Shown: piece by piece, positions 54,945-64,000 of the stretch | Layout: every line of letters begins with the position of its first letter | Position numbering within the stretch: the first letter of the stretch is position 1 | From: Sciurus carolinensis | Lineage: Eukaryota; Chordata; Mammalia; Rodentia; Sciuridae | Direction: 5' to 3' | DNA length: 64,000 nucleotides | NCBI RefSeq assembly: GCF_902686445.1 | Contig: NC_062221.1 | Coordinates: 39,944,575 to 40,008,574 of the forward strand | Notes under the pieces: model-generated | The model's database searches: none | The model's input: only the letters and a program-made list of their open reading frames with translations | What the model was told of the DNA's origin: nothing | Translations under genes and position numbers: made by a program

Positions 54945-57600
54945 TGGAAAATCTCAATCCATAGAATGTGTATGGTAATTATTTTTTGGTGAAAAACCAA
55001 AGTGGTAGAGAAAGGCAAAAACAGCAATAAATGTAAAAACTATATCCAAAACCAAGGAACTTTCTAAAAATGAAAATATATATCATCTTAAATAACAAGT
55101 CCACCTAAGTAGCAATTCTGATAACAAAATTCAATACAAACAATAGCATTTCCCTGGAGTTTAGTGTAAAAACAAGTTATCAGGAAACCTCTTCACTTAA
55201 TGAAAATAGATGTTCCCATTGAAGATAGTGTTTTACAATTATGTTCGATTCATTTTTAGTGGAATCAAATTTCAATTATTTACTATAGGACATTTTACAT
55301 CTCAGAAAATGGAAACTTTAAAAAGACTAGATAACTTTCACCATTAGTGGACTTTGAATAGAATTGTCAAATGCTGGAGCGTTCTGTGTTATTTGTTATA
55401 TATCAGGTTTGATTGTCAAGAGGGGCAGACAAACAAATGGATGAAAGGAACCATCATATAAGAAAAATGGAACATATGAAATAATGAATAAAATGAGATC
55501 AAAGATGATAAAGTTGGTTACTATGATGAATAGTTTACCTTTTTCACATGTTGATCTCAAAACTAATTTTACAGCAAATTCTTTTCTTAAAAAAAAAAAA
55601 AGAGGAACATGTCATGGCCAATAACTGCTGAAAAACTGGAGACTGGCACTTCCAAATGCTTGGCAGATTATTAAGCCAATTTTTATTGAGTCCACTCTAG
55701 CTGTTGGAGGGTCTGTGATTCCCAACTGTTTCACATCAGAGAATGAAAACAAGGAGGGCCCGGCCAAGACCACATTGGTGACTGCCAGCCCCTTTATATG
55801 CCAAACATGAAAGCAACAAGTCCAGATGCTTTGATCCTTGCATTTTTGGACTCAGCCCAATGTTTCGGAAAAAAAAAAAAAAAAGCACAATTCATGTTAG
55901 GACAACATATATTATAACTAGAAATCAATCAATAGCACTGTGACCTTCAAACTCAGTAAATGTTTGGAGTTAGTTTCAGAGCATGTAATCTAAATTGGGG
56001 ATTGGAAGTTGGAACTGATCCTAAGCTAACAGAAAAAAGAAAGTGTATTTTTAAAAATATAGAGATTAAAGAAAGCAACAGATGAAGTTTTAATTTATAT
56101 GCATATGTGTGTGCATGTATATATACATATAGGTTCATAAAGAATGTATTCTCATTTGAAAGACTCTAAATGGTAAGGAAAAGAAACTCACCAACACAAT
56201 GAAAACCTCTTTTCCTGCATATAATTAAAAGAGAAAGTGGATTGTGGCAAGAAAGTATATTGGAAGGAAATTATGAGTTTCTCCCAATTTCGGGTAAGAG
56301 AATAATGAGATAATTGAAAAGCTGAGTCACTTGGTTGCTAGGACACTGTCCTGACATGCAGCAGCACTCCAAGCCTGCTAGCTTAGGAAACAACTGGCCT
56401 TGGCCTTGGCAGGGCTGTGCGCCTGCATTCCCCAATGTAGGTATACCCAAGAACTGGCAATGTCAGGGCTGAGCTGAGAAACGATGGCCAAGCAGAATTT
56501 GGGCACAAGTAAAATCACAGCCCCAACTCTCATATTTAAATCACTGCCTCTAGCCAGGGGATTTACTGGTCAGCGGGCAGGGTGGGGAGACTTCTGAAAC
56601 AGAAGAAATATCTGTTTAAGAAACAAGACACTTAGGGCGTAGAATCTGGCACCAAAAAGTAATTAAAAGTAATTTTGCATCATTTATTTTATTTTGTTTT
56701 TAAATGATGTGACTGTATTGTCACACAATTTCTGTCTAGACTGCATTGTGTTAAAATCTCACCTTTTTGTATTATAAGACCTTTGGATTGTTCCTGGCAC
56801 CCAACAGGCTCTACTAGCACAAAAGCTAATTTATAGTAACGCTGATTAACATTCAAGACCTATCATTAAGTTTTCCTCCTATTTTTTTTTAAAAAGGTAC
56901 ACTTTTCTCCATCAGAAAAGCAAATTAATGGTGAATGATAATACTTCATAATCTCTACTGACATGTCAGAAAGGCAATGTACAGATAGTCTAACATTTTC
57001 AAAAGCTTCCAGAAACTGGAGAAGCCAATTACTATGAAATGTGGTACCTGCCTGAAAAATAATATATAACCTGCAATATGAACTGTCTCAAAATGTCTCA
57101 CAGTGTCTCCAAGAGAGCAGGGTCAGAAAGATGATCATGTAGTCAGTTTGAGTGTTATCCCTATGTGTTTTGGACATCTACACGGGTGCCAAGGCAGAAA
57201 GCAAATGTAGTAGTGAATCCAAGATAAGATTAAGGCACAAGATCAGAAGTTAGACTGTTTTTAAGTAATCCCATTCATTCAAGTGCTGAGAACAGCTTGA
57301 TTCAGAACTTAAAAATATTGATATCAAAACAGAATCCATATTCTGCCTTGAAACTTTCAGTCATTGCTGGTTATTTCTTACATTGATTAATGCTCACGTC
57401 CTTCCATGTGTATTCTGTAATCATAGAGGAATTCTTTTACTCGGAAGCAAATCTCAACCAGGTCTATTTCTGAATAAATATTTAAATGAAGAAAGGAAAA
57501 AGACATTTATCTATTTGATCATTTTGTTTGTTGAGTCTTTAAGACTTGTGAAAGATTTTGCTAAAGGTCAAAGGGGGATTTAAAAAGTTGAAAACAGCAT
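54945..57600. other. Repeat-poor unique DNA
   Basis: No transposon or gene recognised. A12 (55,589-55,601) and A15 (55,870-55,884) runs are present. Segments 55,600-55,865 and 56,320-56,600 are complex and GC-balanced and may be regulatory. Confidence 0.4.
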
Positions 57601-57604
57601 GCTA

Positions 57605-57722
57605 CAGTAGAAGAGTCAGAGCCCTTAGAGGAAGAATATTTGTTTAAATCCTGCCTTCTTCACAAGTTAGAACATGACCTTGAACAAGTCACTTATTCTC
57701 CGTAAATTTTAGGTTCATCACC
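57605..57722 (+). repeat. MIR SINE fragment
   Basis: 'tagaagagtcagagccctta', 'tgtttaaatcctgccttctt' and 'gaccttgaacaagtcactta' with 'attttaggttcatcacct' run in MIR order. Confidence 0.6.
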
Positions 57723-57754
57723 TCTGTTGTTGTTGCTTGTTTGTTCATTTGTTT

Positions 57755-57835
57755 TGCTGTGTTGGGGATCAAACCTGGGCCACGTTCATGTTAGGTAAGC
57801 ATTCTATTACTGAGCTACCTCCCTAGCCCTCTTCA
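57755..57835 (-). mobile_element. ID SINE, minus strand
   Basis: 'tgttggggatcaaacctggg' (B box in reverse), 'gtaagcattctattactgag' and 'ctacctccctagccct' (A box in reverse) define an ID unit. Its A-rich tail appears as the T/G-rich stretch at about 57,725-57,755. Confidence 0.8.
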
Positions 57836-57849
57836 TTTTAAAAATTGGA

Positions 57850-58215
57850 TAAAGAACACTATCTTGCCTTACTCTGATCATTGAGAATTGAAGGGCACAA
57901 TACAAAACAGGTGACTATTCTTTGTGAACTAAAAACATGGTATCATAAGGACAGGATGTTTTTCCTTAATAAAGGAAAGTCCCATCCAACCATTTCTGGA
58001 GGCGAGGTATCTTTACATAATGTGGTTACAGTACTAGTTGAATGAAGTTATCAACTGATCCCAGTAAATGGTAAAAAAAAAAAAAAGTAACTATTTTAGT
58101 AATTAATTTACAAAAGGTATCAAACAGGCAGTGAACAGAGGCTTTAAGATTTAAAGGGACCCTAAAGGATGGGCATGATTGCCTAGGCCAAGAAAAAGAG
58201 AAAACATGCACAGAG
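57850..58215. other. Unique non-coding DNA
   Basis: Includes an A14-type run near 58,072-58,085. Nothing else recognised. Confidence 0.4.
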
Positions 58216-58218
58216 AGC

Positions 58219-58651
58219 AATATGGTTTGAATGTGAAGTGTTCCCCAGAAGCTCACATGTCACACGATGCAAGAAGGTTTGAAGGAGAAAGGATTGGGTT
58301 GTGAGAGTCTTAACCCAGCCAGTGTTTTAATCCCTGCTAGATTAACTAAGTGGTAACTGGAGGCAAGTGGAGTGTGGCTGGAAGAAGTGGTTCATTGGGG
58401 GCGTGGCTATGGGGTATATATTTTGTATCTGGAGAGTGGAGTTTCCCTCTGCTTCCTGATTATCATGTGAGCTGCTTCCCTCCACCACACTCTTCCACCA
58501 TGATGTTCTACCTCACCTTGAACCCTGAGGAATGGAACCTGCTATCTATGGATTGACACCTCTGAAACTGTGGGCCAAAAGAAACTTTTCCTCCTCTACA
58601 ATTGTTCTGGTTGGGTCTTCCAGTCACAGCATTGAAAGAGCTGACTAAAAC
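58219..58651 (+). mobile_element. MaLR-type solo LTR (copy 4)
   Basis: About 433 bp. It shares all family landmarks: 'ccccagaagctcacatgtc', 'gggggcgtggctatgggg', 'atattttgtatctggagag', 'tcatgtgagctgcttccctc', 'accatgatgttctacctcac', 'gaaactgtggg' and 'ctgactaaaaca' at the end. It is close to copy 3 in wording, so the two are probably from the same subfamily. Confidence 0.85.
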
Positions 58652-58654
58652 AGA

Positions 58655-59490
58655 GAATGCTGAATGACATTATGAAAGGAGAAATACAAAACAAATACTG
58701 ACTCAGTTAATTATTTATTCACACAAAAACATTCATTTGGGGGAGAGAACAGTTTGGGTAAAACAGATTTAGAGAAGTTTGGAGATAAAATGTAGACCAT
58801 TCACGGCTTTCTAATATGCATTAAGTCATTGTAAAAGTTGAGGCCACTCTGTCATATTAGAGATGGTCTGAGTAAAAGATGAATTTCTGAAAGAAAAGAG
58901 AGAATATGAGAGATGTTAACAGGAAACTCTGTTCCAACTTCTCTTGCCTAGCATGCCAAGTAGGGAAATGACACCCAACACAAAATTACAGTGATGTGCT
59001 TTTGAAACAACTCCTGGCCTCAGTTTGAGTTTGGAATAACCTAGAGAGATATTTTGGAAGGTGAATCTGGTCTACTTTGGTTGGCACCTATGATGGTATT
59101 CTGAAGCTAGGTGAGACACTCTGTCTTGTCAGAATGAAGCAAATCTGGATGTCAGGCAGATGGGCAAGAACTCCAACAAAGGCCTGAAAGAGGGTCAAGG
59201 GTGGGGAAGGAAAAATGGAGAAAGATCGTCTCAGTCCAAGCTGGAATACATACAAGCACTGCAAGCAGTGGATGTCTTAGATCTACAGACCAAGAAAGAG
59301 TCTGAAGGAAGGGTGGTGGGATGCATCCAGGGACTGAGGGCACCATGAACTTCTCAGACAGGTTGGTTGAAGCAACAAGAAGTGACAGGCACAAGAAAGA
59401 CACAGGGTGTTTAAAAAAAAAAAACAGAAACAGAGAGAGGTCGCCTCTGGATGAAACACATCTGGAGATCATATTGTCTCAGCTCTGCCT
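58655..59490. other. Unique non-coding DNA
   Basis: No repeat recognised. Short overlapping frames on both strands at 59,152-59,472 have no domain. An A12 run lies near 59,413-59,424. Confidence 0.35.
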
Positions 59491-59498
59491 TGATAGTG

Positions 59499-59664
59499 GT
59501 GTTTCCTCCTCCTCCTCTTTTTCCTTTCTGTCCTCCTCCACCTCCCCATTCTCTCCTCCTCCTCCTCCCCTTCCCCTTCCGCCCCCCTCCTCCTTTTTCT
59601 CCATCTCTTCTTCCTCCTCTTCCTTTTTTCTTTTCCTCTTCCTTTTCAACTTCCTCTTCCAATT
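59499..59664 (+). repeat. Pyrimidine tract, (CCT)n/(CTT)n-rich, about 165 bp
   Basis: Nearly uninterrupted C/T on the plus strand, with only a few purines. It creates spurious Ser/Pro/Phe-rich frames on the plus strand and a Glu/Arg/Gly-rich frame on the minus strand (59,411-59,710), none of them credible genes. Confidence 0.9.
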
Positions 59665-59819
59665 GCTCTGAAAAACTTCTTCTTGTTGTTTCCCTCGCTT
59701 TCTTTCCCAATTTTTATTTTAGCAATAAATTCTATGAACATAATTTCAAGTTCATATATAAAACATCATGTTCATCACCTACAGAATTCATATCCTTTAT
59801 AAGCACCCTTGAAACATCC

Positions 59820-60505
59820 ATCAAATTGAGCAAATATTGAGCCACAAAGTGCATCTTTATCCTTGAAAGACTGAAACCATTCAAAGCACCTTATCCTGAC
59901 ATTGGAGCATGAAACTTCAAACAATAATCAAAAAATATTTTCAGTCTACGTATATTTGGAAGCTCATGACAATTCTACATAACCTGTGGGTCAAGGAAGA
60001 AATCACCATGCAAATCAGAAAAAATTAAGTTAACAGTTATAAAAATAGAGCAATCAAAACTTATGAGATGTTGCAGCTAAATTCTTTTTTAGGGAATACA
60101 CATTAATTTAAAAAGAAGAAAGTTTGAAAACTCTTCTAAATATCAGTCAAAAGGTAATAAAAAGGATGAAGAAATAAAACACAATGAAATAAAAGAAATC
60201 ATAATGTAATATGACAGTAGGAATTAATGAAATAGAAATTCAACAAAAGCAAAAATAATTGTTTTTTAAAATTATTATTTATAATTATTTTTATAATTAT
60301 TAATACCATAGAATTAATAACAAGCAATACTGATCAATACAGTGAGAGTAAAACAGAGAGAGGGCATTAATTACCAGTGTCAGGAATGAAAGTGGTATAG
60401 TCACTACAATCCTACAGTTATGCCAAAGAAAGATAAAATAATGTTACCAACTGCTTTATATCAATAAATGGACAAATATTTAGGAAAAAAAAATACTTTA
60501 CCTAA
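59820..60505 (+). mobile_element. Ancient L1 (L1M-type) ORF2 fragment
   Basis: 'acctgtgggtcaaggaagaa' and 'atcaccatgcaaatcagaaa' are followed by 'gatgttgcagctaaattc' and 'ggaattaatgaaatagaaat', matching ORF2 between the endonuclease and reverse transcriptase domains. Decayed. Confidence 0.6.
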
Positions 60506-60512
60506 TAATGTC

Positions 60513-60861
60513 TGTTATGGTTTGGATAAGTACTTCCCCCCGGAGGTCCACGTGTTAGACTTAGTCCCTGCCTGTGGCACCATTGAAGGTGATGGAACCG
60601 TTAAGAGCTGGAGCCTAGCTTGCAGTCTTTCTGCTACATGGGAATATGACCTCCAAAAGAATATTGGGGCCACCCTGACTCCTCTTCTTTACTCTTCCAC
60701 TCCTAGTCATGAGGTGAATGAACTTCCTCCAGCACATTTTCCTTCCATGATGTACTGACTCACCACGGGCCCAAAAGGAGTGGGTCAGGGCTGGGGAGAT
60801 AGCTCAGTCAGTAGAGTGCTTGCCTTGTAAGCACAAGGCCCTGGGTTCGATCCCCAGCAGC

Positions 60862-60894
<33 letters not shown>

Positions 60895-61013
60895 AGTGGG
60901 TCAATAAACCATGGACCAAAAGTTCCAAAACTGTGAGCCAAAATAATTTCAAATCTTTTAAATTTAATTCATCTCAGGTATTTTGATACTGTAGTGGAAA
61001 GTAGACTAATGCA
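60513..61013 (+). mobile_element. MST/MLT-type MaLR LTR interrupted by an ID SINE
   Basis: Starts TGTTATGGTTTGG and ends 'agactaatgca'. It holds 'gtgttagacttagtccctgc', 'ccttccatgatgta' and 'aaactgtgagccaaaat'. It belongs to a different, older MaLR subfamily than copies 1-4, because its middle portion does not match theirs. An ID element lies inside it at 60,788-60,888. Confidence 0.65.
60788..60892 (+). mobile_element. Young ID SINE with A30 tail and perfect 15-bp target duplication
   Basis: The ID unit has both pol III promoter boxes in good form: A box TAGCTCAGTCAG (60,800-60,811) and B box GGTTCGATCCC (60,844-60,854). The A tail runs 60,863-60,892 without interruption. AAAAGGAGTGGGTCA is found at 60,773-60,787 and again at 60,889-60,903 with no mismatch, sharing its first As with the tail. 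Intact boxes, a pure tail and a perfect duplication all point to recent insertion. ID elements derive from the tRNA-Ala-like BC1 RNA lineage and were moved by L1. Confidence 0.9.
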
Positions 61014-61019
61014 TTTTCC

Positions 61020-61635
61020 TAAATCAATTATTAGTTTAATATTTAAAGTACCCTAAGGAATAGATTTTGGATTAATATTTGGTGTGGATCTATAAAAGTC
61101 TTTTAGGACTATTCTGAATACTATTCTATACATTTCTTATCTCTTGTATAACAAGCAAATGATATTAGGAAAACCTTTAATAATTATAAGTCCCAAACTA
61201 TTCCTGTGGTTTTAGTTACAAAATTACATATAGGAAATTTTTAGAGTTTGACTCATAGAATAAGTAAACTTTGGGTTGCATTACATGGTGAAGGAGGTAA
61301 TTAAAAAGGAGTTGAGTTGAAGGTTTTACATACTGTAGGATATGTCCTACATCATCTCAATACTTCAAAGGTTTTCTGAGTATATAAACCAGGTATTTGA
61401 TGAACTCCAACAGGATAAAATCCCACAAGCTCTGTGCTGATGTGTCTGAGTGTTCTCTAAAAGAAAAAAAGAAAAAAAGAAAAAAAAAAAGGAAGATTTG
61501 GTACACCAGAACATTCCTCACTGTCTCCCTGTAGTCTCTTTCTTAATCTTTTCCCCTTTTCCCTATTTCCTTCTTTTTTGATATGAAAGACTTTCCCAAG
61601 TTCCATCTTCATCCACATCTGCTCTCATAGACATT
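61020..61635. other. Unique AT-rich DNA
   Basis: Contains an A-rich (GAAAAAAA)n run at 61,459-61,491. Nothing else recognised. Confidence 0.4.
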
Positions 61636-61640
61636 GTTAT

Positions 61641-62057
61641 TTAAAGTTCGAAAATGAGGTGTCCCCCAAAGCTCCTGTGCTAATGCAGGAGGTGAAATGA
61701 TTAGATTATGAGTTTTGTGATTTAAGCGGTGTATTAATTCATTTGGTAGGTTCATTTTTGAATGGATTACTGGGCCGTGATTATAGGCAAGTGGGACATG
61801 ACTGGAGGAGATGGATGGGTCACTTGGGGGAACATCAAGGATTATATATTCTGTCCTTGATTCTTCCCACTCTCTCTTCCTGGCTCCTCCATCATGTCCT
61901 CCTGCCAGGATGCTCCACCTCACCTCTGTTCCAGAGCCATGGAATCTACCAACCAAGGTCCGAACCTCTGAAACTGTTAGCAAACAATAAACTTCTCCTC
62001 TTCAGTATCATTCTTATTCAGTATTTTGGTCACAGTGAAGAAATCCTGACTGACATA
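61641..62057 (+). mobile_element. MaLR-type solo LTR (copy 5, diverged)
   Basis: 'aaaatgaggtgtcccccaaa', 'gaaatgattagattatgag', 'actggaggagatggatgggt' and 'ctctctcttcctggctcct' are followed by 'cctctgaaactgttag', 'aacaataaacttctcc' and 'ctgactgacata'. The family layout is clear but the copy differs more than copies 1-4. Frames crossing it (61,743-62,144 + and 61,609-61,983 -) are incidental. Confidence 0.75.
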
Positions 62058-62214
62058 AAGACAATATTTTACAATATCCTTCCTACAGTGACAATTGACC
62101 ATCTTTATGGACAATGCCTGAAATCTCTAAACTTACTTCTCTAATAAGCTTAAGACAGAAATCAAATCACGACATGTTCACCTCATTCTGATGTCCAAGT
62201 TCCTCAATCTATGA

Positions 62215-62660
62215 ATCAAATAATTCTGCCCTTCAACTACAAATTATTATTCCAGCATTGACTCCCATTAACCTCTGTTTCCCATCTTGCAACCTAAGAG
62301 TCTCACTTTCCTGTCCAACTGGCACGTGACAGTCGTGAACATTCTACACATGCTTCAATTCACACTCACACTTTCTTCTCCCAGAATTGTTCTTTCTTCC
62401 TCAATCCATCTCTCATATTCTTGCTCCTCTTTCAATATCTAGCTCAAACGCCATATTATCTGAAAAGTTATCTCCATTGTCATTTTCTTTCACTTTTCTG
62501 TAGTCCACAATAATATACTTCTTTCTTTATTATATGAATATCCTCTTGTTCTATTACATTTCTCAAAATAAAGTTATTTAAATTGACTTTTCACTAGATT
62601 ATGATGGTAGGCACCATCTTTTATTCATCCTTGCTTTCCTATAACTCTTAGTCCACATTG
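62215..62660 (+). repeat. L2 LINE fragment
   Basis: 'ccagcattgactcccattaa', 'ttcttctcccagaattgttc', 'caatatctagctcaaacgcc', 'actagattatgatggtaggc' and 'atcttttattcatccttg' follow the L2 3' half in order. A similar but weaker L2-like texture continues to about 62,885. Confidence 0.6.
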
Positions 62661-62889
62661 CATATAACACAATGGATAGAATCCTTTTGACTTGAACTTT
62701 GAGCTCCACACATGTTGTACACACACATCCTTATGCCAAAACTGCCCCTCTCCCACTGGGAAAAATCCTGCTTATTCTCATATCCAGCTCTTGGATCATT
62801 TACTCAGTGAAACTTCCCATTATCACACTGAGCCATATTTCTGATTCCACATGGAGAGTGTACTATCTCACTAGCACATCTTAACAGTA

Positions 62890-63615
62890 TTTTTCACAAA
62901 GACATGTGTTTTTTGGCCCTAAGTTTGTGATGTTCAAGTTCAGTCATATGTAAATATGTTTAGTATCATCATGAAGCATATTTTAAGACATCTTTGAGTG
63001 CAACCCTCTGTTGATTTAATTAATTTTGACTAAACGTGGTAACGATAATGTGTGAGAAAAGATGCATTCACGCTAATTTGTGTCCCTTTAGAAGGAAGGG
63101 TTTGAGGGTAAAGGTTGCCACAAAACTACAAAGTCAAAGAGAAAATAATAGAACAGTGTCAGAAGCCTCAATCAACAGGTTTGCAAAATTGCTTTGGCTC
63201 AAGGTTAACAGTGTGTTCAGGAAAACGATGAGTGACCTGCACACTTCAAATCTAATCCACGTGGTTATGCGATGGGAACAGCAGTCAACTAAAAAATTTA
63301 GAGCAGATATGCAGAGTGTTTGGGAAACCTGACTTACTGGACCTAAGGAAATACTCCGTGCAACAAAAACATCCTAACTCACTGAGCATTTTTGATCCAG
63401 GCATAAATCCAATAGTAGCATACGTATGTTCAACAACTGATCAGTACAGTACACACTTCTAGTATGATCCAGAATTTGAGTCATTTCACTATAGATTTAT
63501 CTTGTCCTGGCCACAGTTTCAGATGACCAATGGCTTGACTAAGTCATTAGATAAACAACCAGCAATTGGCACTTTCATTAAACTATATTTAATATATTTA
63601 TTTATTATTTTATTT
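62890..63615. other. Unique non-coding DNA
   Basis: A 98-codon frame at 63,036-63,332 (+) is basic and has no domain I recognise. No repeats named. Confidence 0.35.
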
Positions 63616-63621
63616 ACTTAT

Positions 63622-63705
63622 TCTGAGTGCTGAGCATCAAATCCAAGGCTTCATGTAAGCTAAGCATGCACTCTTACTACTGAGCTATCCCCCAAGCCCT
63701 AGCAA
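63622..63705 (-). mobile_element. ID SINE, minus strand
   Basis: 'tgagcatcaaatccaaggct' (reverse B box), 'aagctaagcatgcactctta' and 'ctactgagctatcccccaag' (reverse A box). A (TTTA)n stretch at 63,588-63,622 corresponds to its tail. Confidence 0.8.
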
Positions 63706-63709
63706 TAAA

Positions 63710-64000
63710 TTTTAAAAGATGGGTTGAGGCGCTATTTTTCATTCTCTACTCTCTTCTACAAAGTAATATATCTTGTGATAGAATTAGAATACAAGAAAAG
63801 ATGCCATCTTTTGCTATAAGAGAAGTCACAGTTCAACTGGAAAAACAAGATAGGCATGAAACTGTAGCTATAGTAAAAGTTGAAAACTAAATGTGTTGTT
63901 TGTAAAACTTTTATTTCACATGAGAAAAGACTTAGCAGATGGCTAGAATGGAAAGCAAGAGGTAATCACTCTCTGAAGGAACTGTACACACTTAGGAGGT
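63710..64000. other. Unique non-coding DNA
   Basis: No feature recognised up to the end of the window. Confidence 0.4.

Noticed and set aside
59321..59840. Ser/Pro/Phe-rich and Glu/Arg/Gly-rich frames over 59,321-59,840
   Set aside because: Produced by the pyrimidine tract at 59,499-59,664. They are simple-sequence artefacts.
60788..60862. tRNA-like sequence with good A and B boxes
   Set aside because: It is an ID SINE: A30 tail, flanking target duplication, and the sequence family recurs at 14,823, 41,862, 57,755 and 63,622. It is not a tRNA gene.
61609..62144. 124- and 133-codon frames on opposite strands
   Set aside because: Both run through a MaLR-type LTR (61,641-62,057), and similar frames appear in the other copies (16,351-16,689, 27,609-27,977). 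They are by-products of the LTR sequence.
1..64000. Possibility of a bacterial-type gene cluster, CRISPR array or prophage
   Set aside because: Repeat content (L1, SINE, MaLR, MIR, L2), lack of long frames and lack of operon structure show vertebrate nuclear DNA.

Overview
This window looks like non-coding DNA from a mammalian nuclear genome, most probably a squirrel-family rodent (ground squirrel, marmot or tree squirrel). The evidence is the repeat content. There are several composite SINEs with a 7SL/B1-like left half joined to a tRNA-like ID right half, plus free-standing ID elements. There are many L1 copies with a shared 3' end, mammal-wide MIR/L2/MLT1 relics, and at least five copies of one MaLR-type LTR family. 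I identified no functional protein-coding gene, rRNA, tRNA, CRISPR array or operon. Nearly all longer open frames lie in L1, LTR or low-complexity DNA. The species is an inference from repeat type and was not checked by search.

Layout: 1-9 kb is AT-rich unique DNA with scattered repeats: a MaLR-type LTR at 3.02-3.46 kb, an MLT1-like LTR, a B1-ID SINE, an ancient L1 carrying a 114-bp tandem duplication, and a 5'-inverted (twin-primed) L1 with an exact 16-bp target-site duplication at 6.78-8.74 kb. From 9.9 to 17.7 kb is a deeply nested repeat stack. One ancient L1 (5' UTR, ORF1, then the ORF2 endonuclease region) is split by two or three younger L1s and an ID SINE. One inserted L1 is itself split by a MaLR provirus (LTR, internal region, LTR; 5-bp target duplication) and another by a solo LTR. 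17.8-20.9 kb holds older relics. 20.9-27.1 kb is repeat-poor, with microsatellites.

From 27.4 to 34.7 kb there is another MaLR-type LTR, two back-to-back ancient L1 copies on the minus strand, an L1 3' end, an L2 and SINEs. From 37.0 to 43.6 kb there is an L1 3' end split by an MLT1 LTR, then a 4-kb L1 with ORF1 and ORF2 remnants and a large ORF2 deletion, flanked by what look like the two halves of one SINE. From 43.7 to 52.4 kb is repeat-poor; it holds a CpG-dense patch with a 74-codon frame I could not assign and several candidate conserved regulatory segments. From 52.5 to 64 kb there are an ancient L1, SINEs, three MaLR-type LTRs (one carrying a young ID insertion with a perfect 15-bp target duplication), a 165-bp pyrimidine tract and an L2.

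The window is best read as a gene desert or a large intron. What is interesting is the repeat history (nested insertions whose order can be read from target-site duplications) and a few repeat-free stretches that may be regulatory. I saw no sign of a new gene system.
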